Origin: an uncultured Spirochaetia bacterium | GTDB lineage: Bacteria > Spirochaetota > CALGPD01 | Assembly: GCA_937960625.1 (NCBI GenBank) | Contig: CALGPD010000502.1 | Location: 1 to 22,688 of the forward strand | Length of the DNA stretch: 22,688 bases | Direction: 5' to 3' | Shown here: positions 15,257 through 21,849 of the stretch, piece by piece | Layout of the letters: the number at the start of each line of letters is the position of its first letter | Position numbering within the stretch: position 1 is the first letter of the stretch | Made by a program: the position numbers and the translations under genes | Notes under the pieces: model-generated | What the model was told of the DNA's origin: nothing | Database searches by the model: none | The model's input: the letters and a program-made list of their open reading frames with translations, nothing else

Positions 15257-15682
15257 CTATTTTGAAATATTTATGATTTCATGCGAATTAAAGAAAAAGT
15301 TTATCTCAATTATTGCATTTTCAGGAGAATCAGAACCATGTACAGCGTTGCTATCAATACTCGTTCCGTATAGTTTTCTAATTGATCCTTCATCCGCTTC
15401 CGCAGGATTGGTTGCTCCCATAATTCTGCGGTTTTCAAGTACAGCGTCTTTTTTTTCAAGTATCATAACAATACAAGGGCCTGAAGTCATAAAGTCAACG
15501 AGTTCATTATAAAAAGGCCGTTCTTTATGTATGATATAAAATTGTCTTGCCTGCTCCTGATTTAAGAAAACTTTTTTAATTGCTATTATGTTAAAACCGT
15601 TGTTTTCAAACATAGAAATAATTTCACCGGTTTTTTTGGCTCTAACAGCATCGGGTTTGATTATTGATAATGTTTGCTCCAT
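15257..15682 (-). CDS. ndk: Nucleoside diphosphate kinase
   Basis: 141 residues, normal length. 'TLSIIKPDAV' (4-13) carries the ATP-phosphate lysine Lys9, and 'NAVHGSDSPENA' contains the phosphorylated histidine His115. 'GSIRKLYG' and 'NRRIMGATNPAEA' are the other family signatures. It transfers the gamma phosphate between nucleoside triphosphates and diphosphates through a phospho-histidine. The start follows the argG stop by one base, with its ribosome site (AAAGGG) inside the end of argG, so the two are tightly coupled. The final dozen residues (FNSHEIINISK) differ from the usual 'WF-x-x-E' ending but keep the fold's last strand and helix. Confidence 0.95.
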   Translation of the reverse strand: MEQTLSIIKPDAVRAKKTGEIISMFENNGFNIIAIKKVFLNQEQARQFYIIHKERPFYNELVDFMTSGPCIVMILEKKDAVLENRRIMGATNPAEADEGSIRKLYGTSIDSNAVHGSDSPENAIIEINFFFNSHEIINISK

Positions 15683-15683
15683 T

Positions 15684-16898
15684 TTAATTACCCTTTATTT
15701 TCTTTTTGATTTTGGCTGCTTCTTTTAACTGCAAGCCGAAAAGGTTTATAAAACCTGTTGCATCACTCTGGTCGTAATCAGACTCTTCAAAAGTAGCGAG
15801 TTCTTCACTGTACATTGAGAAATTGCTTTTTCTTCCTGCTGTTATCAATCCGCCTTTGTACAGTTTAAGAGTTGCTTCTCCGGTTACTGTTTCTTGTGTG
15901 CTGTCAATAAAAGCATCGAGAGCGTCTTTTAACGGATGAAACCACATGCCGTTATAAATAAGCTCCGCGTATTTTAAGCCTATCATTTGTTTGTAATGCG
16001 AGGTGTCTCTATCAAGCGTAATTGATTCAAGCGCTTTGTGCGCTTCGATTAAAATTGTTGCTCCAGGGGTTTCATAAACACCGCGTGATTTAATTCCCAC
16101 GAGACGGTTTTCAACAATATCAACTCTTCCTATACCGTTTCTCCCGGCAATAGTATTAACTTCTTTCATTAAATCTATAGGAGATAGCTTTTTACCGTTT
16201 ACGCTAACAGGAAGGCCTTTATCAAATCCAATGGTAACGTATTCGGCTTTATCCGGTGCTTGTTCAGGGTTCGTTGTTAATAAAAACATATCATCATCGT
16301 GTTCGTTTGCGGGGTTTTCTAAAATTCCGCCTTCATAAGAAATGTGCATAAAATTTCTATCCATGGAGTAGGGTTTTTTCTGCGTTACGGGTACAGGGAT
16401 ACCGTGTTTTTCAGCGTATTTAATTAACTGCTCACGGGAGTTTAAATCCCATTCCCTCCATGGCGCGATAATTGTCAACTCAGGCGCAAGAGCTTTGAAA
16501 GTGAGTTCAAAACGTACCTGGTCATTGCCTTTACCCGTTGCACCGTGAGATACTGCATCAGCGCCTTCTTTAAGCGCAATTTCTACCTGACGTTTAGCAA
16601 TCAGAGGCCTTGCTATTGACGTTCCCAATAAATAATCGTGTTCATATTTTGCGTTTGCTTTTACAGCCCGGTAAATATAATCTTTAACGAATTCTTCGCG
16701 TAAGTCTTCGATATAGCATTTTATAGCCCCTGTGTTTTTAGCTTTTTCCGGTATACCGTCAAGTTCTTCATCCTGTCCTATGTCCGCGGCATAAGCAACG
16801 ACTTCAGCTTGATATTTTTCTTGAAGCCATTTTAATATAATTGATGTATCAAGCCCACCTGAATAAGCGAGTACTATTTTTTTAACTTTAGATGACAT
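15684..16898 (-). CDS. argG: Argininosuccinate synthase
   Basis: 404 residues from the ATG at 16898, which has GGAG six bases upstream. A GTG at 16925 would add nine residues without a ribosome site and is rejected. The N-type ATP pyrophosphatase motif is 'AYSGGLDTS' (11-19). 'IARPLIAKRQVEIA', 'HGATGKGNDQVRFE', 'APWREW', 'YSMDRNFMHISYEGGILENP' and 'GRVDIVENRLVGIKSRGVYETPG' are the expected conserved blocks. It joins citrulline and aspartate using ATP, the penultimate step of arginine synthesis. argH and other arginine genes are not in the window; instead it is followed directly by ndk. No arginine-repressor operator was recognised upstream. Confidence 0.97.
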   Translation of the reverse strand: MSSKVKKIVLAYSGGLDTSIILKWLQEKYQAEVVAYAADIGQDEELDGIPEKAKNTGAIKCYIEDLREEFVKDYIYRAVKANAKYEHDYLLGTSIARPLIAKRQVEIALKEGADAVSHGATGKGNDQVRFELTFKALAPELTIIAPWREWDLNSREQLIKYAEKHGIPVPVTQKKPYSMDRNFMHISYEGGILENPANEHDDDMFLLTTNPEQAPDKAEYVTIGFDKGLPVSVNGKKLSPIDLMKEVNTIAGRNGIGRVDIVENRLVGIKSRGVYETPGATILIEAHKALESITLDRDTSHYKQMIGLKYAELIYNGMWFHPLKDALDAFIDSTQETVTGEATLKLYKGGLITAGRKSNFSMYSEELATFEESDYDQSDATGFINLFGLQLKEAAKIKKKIKGN

Positions 16899-16992
16899 GT
16901 TATCTCCATTTTTTATAATTTGCACACTAAAAATAAATACGGTTTGCCTGCTAATAAAATGTTTTTTTAATAAAATTGTATTTTTTTATACG

Positions 16993-17412
16993 TTAATTTA
17001 ATACAGGTTTTTTGGGTTTGATTAAACAGCCCGCAGCAACGGAGATAATTATCACCTGAATAATGGCAACGGCTTCAAAAGTTAAAAACGCTGTTAATCT
17101 TTGATTTAACCATTTATTTATACCTAATTTGGTCGCCATTGTTATTGGGGCGATAACAATTATATAAACCGGAACTAAAGCCGCTATAAAGAAAACGAAT
17201 ATTTTTTCCGTTTTATAAGCTAGAAAGTAAATACCTAATGATACAAGCCCGGTTATAATTTCAAAAATATACGCTCTTGGTTTACAAACCATACCGAAAT
17301 TATAGTAAACGAAAAATATTACCGGTGATATTATTACGGTAAAAAGATATATATATAAAAGTTTTTTCTGCAGTGTGGCTTTATTAAAAAAGTTTATTTT
17401 GATTGAATTCAT
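16993..17412 (-). CDS. Four-helix membrane protein of the ArsR module, unrecognised
   Basis: 139 residues with four hydrophobic helices at about 18-37, 47-66, 70-91 and 107-131 and a basic C-terminal tail (KPKKP). There are no histidines and only two cysteines (43 and 129), so it is not an obvious metal-binding site by itself. A perfect AGGAGG lies just before the ATG. It follows the His/Cys-rich small gene by 55 bases, with a GC-rich hairpin between them, in the same direction as the ArsR regulator, so it may be the third gene of that unit. Function unknown; a small permease or a partner for the metal-binding protein are possibilities. Confidence 0.68.
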   Translation of the reverse strand: MNSIKINFFNKATLQKKLLYIYLFTVIISPVIFFVYYNFGMVCKPRAYIFEIITGLVSLGIYFLAYKTEKIFVFFIAALVPVYIIVIAPITMATKLGINKWLNQRLTAFLTFEAVAIIQVIIISVAAGCLIKPKKPVLN

Positions 17413-17431
17413 TTTTCCTCCTCTAATTTTG

Positions 17432-17456
17432 CCGGGGAATTATAAAAATCCCCCGG
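17432..17456 (-). other. GC-rich intercistronic hairpin
   Basis: CCGGGG (17432-17437) and CCCCGG (17451-17456) form a stem that extends by a G-U pair and three A-T pairs in the leftward RNA, a markedly stable structure for so AT-rich a region. It lies between the 61-residue gene and the four-helix membrane gene, just before the latter's ribosome site. No U-run follows on the leftward strand, so it is more likely an mRNA-stability or attenuation element than a classic terminator. Confidence 0.5.
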
Positions 17457-17467
17457 AAGTTTATTTA

Positions 17468-17653
17468 TTAATTTTCTTTTTTAAGTTCTTCAATGTAAGA
17501 TTCTAAATCCTGCGCTTTTTCTTTAAGATGAGCTAAATGCTTTTCATATTGCTCAATCTTTTTTTCTTTGCTTAAAGGCATTTCATGGCAGCATCCTTTT
17601 CCATGAGATGAATGGTGTCCATGATGATTTTTTTCGTTACTCTGACAGCACAT
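17468..17653 (-). CDS. His/Cys-rich small metal-binding-type protein with coiled coil
   Basis: 61 residues. The first 23 contain paired cysteines at 2-3 and 21-22 and histidines at 10, 11, 13, 14, 17 and 23, a composition suited to binding soft or transition metal ions. Residues 29-60 (KEKKIEQYEKHLAHLKEKAQDL and onward) form an amphipathic heptad helix, so it probably dimerises or docks on another protein. It has no signal peptide. A GGAGG ribosome site precedes the ATG, and the 65-base gap to the upstream ArsR gene contains a copy of the ArsR-side operator. It is probably a metal chaperone, buffer or accessory sensor; I know of similar short 'His-rich head plus Lys/Glu-rich helix' proteins but no assigned function. 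Confidence 0.72.
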   Translation of the reverse strand: MCCQSNEKNHHGHHSSHGKGCCHEMPLSKEKKIEQYEKHLAHLKEKAQDLESYIEELKKEN

Positions 17654-17681
17654 ATTGGCCTCCTTTAAATTAGTTAATTAT

Positions 17682-17703
17682 AATATTATTAATTACTAAT
17701 ATA
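17682..17703 (-). promoter_or_regulatory. Second operator-like site, before the His/Cys-rich gene
   Basis: This 22-base stretch agrees with the palindrome at 18018-18039 at 18 positions, including an exact 12-base run ATTACTAATATA (17692-17703 and 18028-18039). It sits 29-50 bases before the 61-residue gene, where a repressor would block its promoter. The surroundings are AT-only, so chance similarity is a concern, but the position is right. Confidence 0.5.
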
Positions 17704-17718
17704 CTTTTGTAAAAAAAA

Positions 17719-18012
17719 TTATTCATGCGCGAAAATGTCATGGGTTAATTCTTTAAACTTATTAAAAACGTCTTCATTTATTGAATAGTGAATGTGATAT
17801 CCGTTGCGTTCGTTGTTAACGAATCCGGCTTGTTTTAAAACGCGTAAATGCTGTGACACGGCTGACTGGCTGACATCCAGATGCTTTGTTATTGCATTTA
17901 CACATTGCCTTTTTTTATCTAACAGCAATTGAAATATTTTTAAGCGCGTAGGATCAGATAACGCTTTAAATATTTCTGCTAGTTCTTCAACACTACTCAA
18001 AACGAACTCCAT
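17719..18012 (-). CDS. ArsR/SmtB-family transcriptional regulator
   Basis: 97 residues, a complete winged helix-turn-helix. 'LAEIFKALSDPTRLKIFQLLL' (11-31) is the family opening, and 'CVNAITKHLDVSQSAVSQHLRVLKQAGFV' (37-65) holds the recognition helix. 'NNERNGYHIHYSIN' (66-79) is the wing. The classic alpha-3 thiolate site 'ELCVCDL' is reduced to 'RQCVNAI' with a single Cys37, so a standard arsenic or cadmium site is absent; His91 and His96 in the last helix (THDIFAHE) could form an alpha-5-type site. It should repress its own operon until an inducer binds. An 8-6-8 inverted repeat lies immediately before its start, and a related site precedes the next gene. Confidence 0.93.
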   Translation of the reverse strand: MEFVLSSVEELAEIFKALSDPTRLKIFQLLLDKKRQCVNAITKHLDVSQSAVSQHLRVLKQAGFVNNERNGYHIHYSINEDVFNKFKELTHDIFAHE

Positions 18013-18017
18013 TTAAG

Positions 18018-18039
18018 TATATTAGATATTACTAATATA
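18018..18039. promoter_or_regulatory. ArsR operator candidate (8-6-8 inverted repeat)
   Basis: TATATTAG (18018-18025), six bases, then the exact complement CTAATATA (18032-18039). It begins five bases before the ArsR start codon on the leftward strand, where binding would block its own transcription. Length and symmetry fit ArsR/SmtB-type operators. An 18-of-22 copy is found at 17682-17703. Confidence 0.6.
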
Positions 18040-18361
18040 GTCTATGGATTACCATTTGTCAAGGAATAATTTAAAATTTTCTTGTTTTAGTTAAATACAT
18101 ATGTACGATGTTAAAACAACGATAGCGCGCTTTGTAGGAATAGAGCTGTGTCTCTATTCCTTAAACTTGTTTAAGAGATTTTTACGTCGTTTACGCTACT
18201 CGCAATGATATTTGTTTTAGCCATTAGCGGTTAAACACCCTTGCGATGTCTTTACGGGCACTAGCCAAGCCTTCCTCTTAGATTATAAAAACGGGATATA
18301 ATTTTACAATATTTTAATAAATAAAGTAGCATTTTAATCAGTAGTTTAATATTTTTTCCCC
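18040..18361. repeat. Gene-free stretch with decayed palindromic repeats
   Basis: No gene is seen between the ArsR operator and the ABC-F start. At 18136-18161 AGGAATAGAG and CTCTATTCCT form a perfect 10-base-pair stem with loop CTGTGT. Directly after it CTTAAAC/GTTTAAG (18160-18175) forms a second hairpin with a 2-base loop. 'CGTCGTTTACGCTACTCGCAATGA' (18187-18210, shown with the interior decayed) resembles the end of the palindromic repeat family seen at 4349-4456. These look like remnants of mobile palindromic elements. The segment also has to hold the ABC-F promoter, which I could not pick out. Confidence 0.5.
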
Positions 18362-20221
18362 GTGATAGTACAATTTGAGAATGTAACAAAGGGTTTTCCG
18401 CATAAAACGTTGTTTGAGAATGTGAATTTCACAATAAACAAAAATGATCGTGCCGGGTTAATCGGGCTTAATGGTATTGGTAAAACAACGCTGATTAAAC
18501 TCGTTACCGGTGACGAAATCCCGGATAAGGGTAGAGTAAATAAACCGCGTTCACTGAATATGGGGTGTCTTTATCAGGAAATGTTTAAAGAAGATAACAG
18601 AACCCTGTATACTGCCATGATGGAAGCTTATAAACATCTCGTTGGCTTGCAAACCCGGATTAAAAAGCTTGAAAAAAGCATTGAAAACGATGAAATTGCA
18701 CGGAAAAAATACGGTGAGTTATTACACGATTTTGAGCATAACGGCGGATACGATATTGATTTGAATATTAATAAAGTTTTAACCGGTTTATCTTTCACGG
18801 GAAAAGATTTTGAACGAAGCCTCGTTACTTTTAGCGGCGGGGAAAAAAGAAGGGCAGGGCTTGCTTATCTTTTGTTAAAAAAGCCTGAGTTTTTGATTCT
18901 TGATGAACCCACTAATCACCTTGATTTAATTTCGGTTAAATGGCTTGAGAACTATCTGCTGTCATGGGACGGCGCGTTATTAATAATTTCCCATGACAGG
19001 TATTTTCTGGATAAAACAATTAACAGGGTTTTGGAAATTGAAAATAAGCAGGTTAATTTATATTCCGGGAATTATGAAGATTATATTGCGCAAAAAAAGC
19101 AGAGAATAGAACTACAGCAAAAAGAATACGAAAAGCAGCAGGAAAAAATTAAGCAAACTGAAGAGTTTATACGCCGCAACATAGCAGGCCAGAAAACAAA
19201 ACTCGCTCAGTCAAGGCGCAAAATGCTTGCAAAAATGGAGCGTATTTCCCCTGTACATGAACAGGAACGTAAAATTTTAATTAATCACTGGAAGATTGAT
19301 AAAAGTTTCAATCACGTTTTAGATGTAAAAGAATTAACTAAAACCTTTGACGCGGGAAACATTCTTGATTCCGTAAACATGGATTTATACCGCGGTGAAA
19401 GAATTGCTGTTATCGGTGCAAACGGAACAGGAAAAACAACGTTTTTAAAAATCGTATGCGGCGAGGATAATGATTATTCCGGACAATGCAAGCTCGGTGA
19501 ACGCGTTGATGCTTTTTATTTCTCACAGAATCTTGACAACGTAAAAGGGCCGGACAAAGTTTTTGATTATATTCATTCAAAAATACCCATGTCAACGAAT
19601 AATGAAGTAATGAATTTGCTTGCATGGTTTTATTTTAAGGGTGATGAGGCTGAAATTAAACTTGATAATTTATCCGGAGGTGAGAAATCTCGTCTTTTGA
19701 TTTTATCTGTACTTTTATCCGGCGCGAACTTTTTATTACTGGACGAACCCACGAATCATCTTGATATTTATACAAGAGAGTCGTTAGCAGAAGCGTTAAC
19801 GGATTTTCCGGGGAGCATTTTGTTTATCTCTCATGACAGGTATTTTATTGATGAAGTCGCGACGAAAATATTCGTTTTAAGCAACGGCAGCTTTACAATT
19901 ATTAACGGCGGCTTTTCCGAGAACGAGGAAAAAATCATGTCCTTGTTTAAACTCGATAAGGAAACCGGTGAGCTAAATGAAAAGACAGAAAAGGTTAATC
20001 AAAAACCGGTACCTGAAAAGAAAAACGTTAATGTTTATAAAGTGAATAAAATCGAAGAGGAAATAAGCAGGCTTGATACCTTGAAGCAAGAACTTGAGCA
20101 GTCAAAGTTTGCTCAAGAAAACTATAAAGACGGACGGAAGATGAAAGAGATTTCAGATAAAATTAGTGAAATTGATAAACAAATTGAACAAAAAATGAAT
20201 GAATGGGAACAATACCATTAA
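18362..20221 (+). CDS. ABC-F family ATPase (Uup/EttA-like ribosome-associated)
   Basis: 619 residues, two ABC cassettes and no membrane segments. Cassette 1: Walker A GLNGIGKT (35-42), signature 'FSGGEKRR' near 157-164, Walker B 'LILDEPTNHLD' near 178-188. Cassette 2: Walker A GANGTGKT near 352-359, signature 'LSGGEKSR' near 437-444, 'LLLDEPTNHLD' near 458-468. Between them is a long charged helical linker (about 240-300, ending 'QSRRKMLAKMERI'), the P-site tRNA-interaction motif region of ABC-F proteins. A C-terminal coiled coil (about 550-619) is like the Uup/YfmR C-terminal domain. It probably acts on ribosomes in translation elongation or rescue. The start is a GTG at 18362 without an evident ribosome site; the next residues (IVQFENVTKGF) are the normal beginning of the first cassette. 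Confidence 0.93.
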   Translation: MIVQFENVTKGFPHKTLFENVNFTINKNDRAGLIGLNGIGKTTLIKLVTGDEIPDKGRVNKPRSLNMGCLYQEMFKEDNRTLYTAMMEAYKHLVGLQTRIKKLEKSIENDEIARKKYGELLHDFEHNGGYDIDLNINKVLTGLSFTGKDFERSLVTFSGGEKRRAGLAYLLLKKPEFLILDEPTNHLDLISVKWLENYLLSWDGALLIISHDRYFLDKTINRVLEIENKQVNLYSGNYEDYIAQKKQRIELQQKEYEKQQEKIKQTEEFIRRNIAGQKTKLAQSRRKMLAKMERISPVHEQERKILINHWKIDKSFNHVLDVKELTKTFDAGNILDSVNMDLYRGERIAVIGANGTGKTTFLKIVCGEDNDYSGQCKLGERVDAFYFSQNLDNVKGPDKVFDYIHSKIPMSTNNEVMNLLAWFYFKGDEAEIKLDNLSGGEKSRLLILSVLLSGANFLLLDEPTNHLDIYTRESLAEALTDFPGSILFISHDRYFIDEVATKIFVLSNGSFTIINGGFSENEEKIMSLFKLDKETGELNEKTEKVNQKPVPEKKNVNVYKVNKIEEEISRLDTLKQELEQSKFAQENYKDGRKMKEISDKISEIDKQIEQKMNEWEQYH

Positions 20222-20230
20222 GGAGGGTAT

Positions 20231-20866
20231 ATGACCGGCGAAGAATATTATGAAAAAGCAAGAGAGTTCACAGACGAGCTGGAGATTGAAAAAGCTGTGG
20301 AATATCTTGATAAAGCAGATGAACTTGGGTATAACAGCGCTGATATTTGGTGTGAGCGTGCCGCAATTCAGGAAATAAAAGAAGATTTTGACACGGCGTT
20401 AGAATATTATAATAAAGCTTTGGAGTTTGATAATTCCCACATAGAAGCTTTACTTTGCAAAGGTTTAATTCTCGATGAAGCAGATAAACCGGATCAGGCC
20501 TTGGTATGTTTTGATAAAGTGTTAGAGATTGACGCAAACAATGTTGACGCGGTTTTTTATAAAGCAAATGCTTTGTTTACTGCGGAAAAATACGAACTAG
20601 CTCTTGAATTATACGATAAGGTTAATAAGCTTGACCCTGAAGATAAAGCCGTGTTTTTTTTCAAAGGCTGTGCTTACAGTGAACTTGATAAATTTGAACC
20701 TGCGATTGAGTGTTTTGATATAGTTTTGGAAGAGGACCCGGAATTTGTTGAAGCTATTATATTAAAAGCTGACGCGTTTTTCGCTTTGGGTAGAGATATG
20801 GAAGCTGATGAGCTTATGAAAAAAGCAAAAGATATTGATCCTGATTATGATCCTTATGAAGTTTAA
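20231..20866 (+). CDS. Six-repeat TPR protein
   Basis: 211 residues made almost wholly of about six tetratricopeptide repeats (roughly 4-36, 37-69, 71-103, 105-137, 139-171 and 173-205). Each has the W/G-Y-A-P type pattern, for example 'EALLCKGLILDEADKPDQALVCFDKVLEIDANN'. It is strongly acidic, with no signal peptide or membrane segment, so it is a cytosolic interaction scaffold. It starts nine bases after the ABC-F gene with a strong GGAGGG ribosome site, implying one transcript; an interaction with the ABC-F protein or the ribosome is possible but unproven. murB follows after 50 bases. Confidence 0.88.
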   Translation: MTGEEYYEKAREFTDELEIEKAVEYLDKADELGYNSADIWCERAAIQEIKEDFDTALEYYNKALEFDNSHIEALLCKGLILDEADKPDQALVCFDKVLEIDANNVDAVFYKANALFTAEKYELALELYDKVNKLDPEDKAVFFFKGCAYSELDKFEPAIECFDIVLEEDPEFVEAIILKADAFFALGRDMEADELMKKAKDIDPDYDPYEV

Positions 20867-20916
20867 TTTTACTTAAAATTATTGCCGATATAGGCGATTT
20901 TAAATATTTTAAGGTT

Positions 20917-21843
20917 ATGTTAAAATATATCCCGGATGCTCCGTTATCAGAAATTACATGGTATAAAATTGGCGGCAGAGCCAAGTATTTATTCTACCCC
21001 CGTAACGCAGGTGAAATTCAGAAATGTCTTAAATTTATCAAAGGCCAGGAAATTCCTTTTTTCGTTATCGGCGGAGGAAGTAACGTATTAATCGGTGACC
21101 ATGATTACAAAGGCGCTGTCATTTGTACAAGAGAAATTTCCCACATGGAACTCGTTGATGAGTTTACAATAAAAGTTGGCTCCGGTACTCCTGCAAGTAA
21201 TGTCGCAGAGTTTGCATTAGAAAACGAACTTGAAGGTTGTGAGTTTTTATACAACCTTCCGGGTTCAATCGGCGGTGCAGCGGTAATGAATGCTCAGGCT
21301 TTCGGTTCCAGAATGAGCGATATTGTTTTGATTGTACGTACGGTTGATTATGACGGGAACTTAAAAGTCTTCACTAATAAAGACATTGAATATGATTATA
21401 AGAAATCCATTTTTCAACACAGCGAAAGTATAATATATGAGATTGAAATCGTTTTAGAAAAAGGGGATGTAAACGTTATAAAGTCCAAAATGGATTATAA
21501 CAGGAATGTCCGTGTAAATAACAAACACTTTGAGTTTCCTTCCTGTGGTTGTGTATTTAAAAATATCCCTGACAAAAATATACATGCGGGTAAAATTATT
21601 GATGAACTCGGTTTAAAGGGCAGCGCTTTAGGCGGAGCTAAAGTTTTTGAAAACCATGCGAATTTTATTGTAAATTATGGCGATGCCAAAGCAAATGATG
21701 TAATTGACTTAATAAAATCCGTTAAAGACAAAGTATATGAAGAACGAGATATTGAGCTTGAAATGGAACTTGAATTACTCGGTAACTTTGAACACTATGA
21801 GGAAAAACTTTCTGCCAAATATCCTGAGAAGAAAAAGAAATAA
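20917..21843 (+). CDS. murB: UDP-N-acetylenolpyruvoylglucosamine reductase
   Basis: 308 residues, a single complete FAD-dependent reductase that makes UDP-N-acetylmuramate with NADPH. FAD-binding signatures are 'YKIGGRAKYLFYP' (16-28), 'IGGGSNVLIGDHDYKGAVI' (51-69) and 'LYNLPGSIGGAAVMNAQAFG' (111-130). The C-terminal substrate domain has 'AGKIIDELGLKGSALGGAKVFENHANFIVN' (224-253) and the closing 'IELEMELELLG' with the catalytic Glu. Two usual active-site residues are changed: the proton-donor Ser is Cys212 in 'PSCGCVFKN', and the Arg of 'YR-x-S-x-F' is Lys162 in 'YKKSIFQ'. The lack of the long Tyr loop fits a type II enzyme. An AAGG lies very close (three bases) to the ATG. It converges on rlmB with six bases between stops. 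Confidence 0.94.
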   Translation: MLKYIPDAPLSEITWYKIGGRAKYLFYPRNAGEIQKCLKFIKGQEIPFFVIGGGSNVLIGDHDYKGAVICTREISHMELVDEFTIKVGSGTPASNVAEFALENELEGCEFLYNLPGSIGGAAVMNAQAFGSRMSDIVLIVRTVDYDGNLKVFTNKDIEYDYKKSIFQHSESIIYEIEIVLEKGDVNVIKSKMDYNRNVRVNNKHFEFPSCGCVFKNIPDKNIHAGKIIDELGLKGSALGGAKVFENHANFIVNYGDAKANDVIDLIKSVKDKVYEERDIELEMELELLGNFEHYEEKLSAKYPEKKKK

Positions 21844-21849
21844 CTAAAA

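Noticed and set aside
16899..16925. Longer ArgG start at the GTG (16925)
   Set aside because: It lacks a ribosome site, whereas the ATG at 16898 has GGAG at good spacing and gives the normal ArgG N-terminus.
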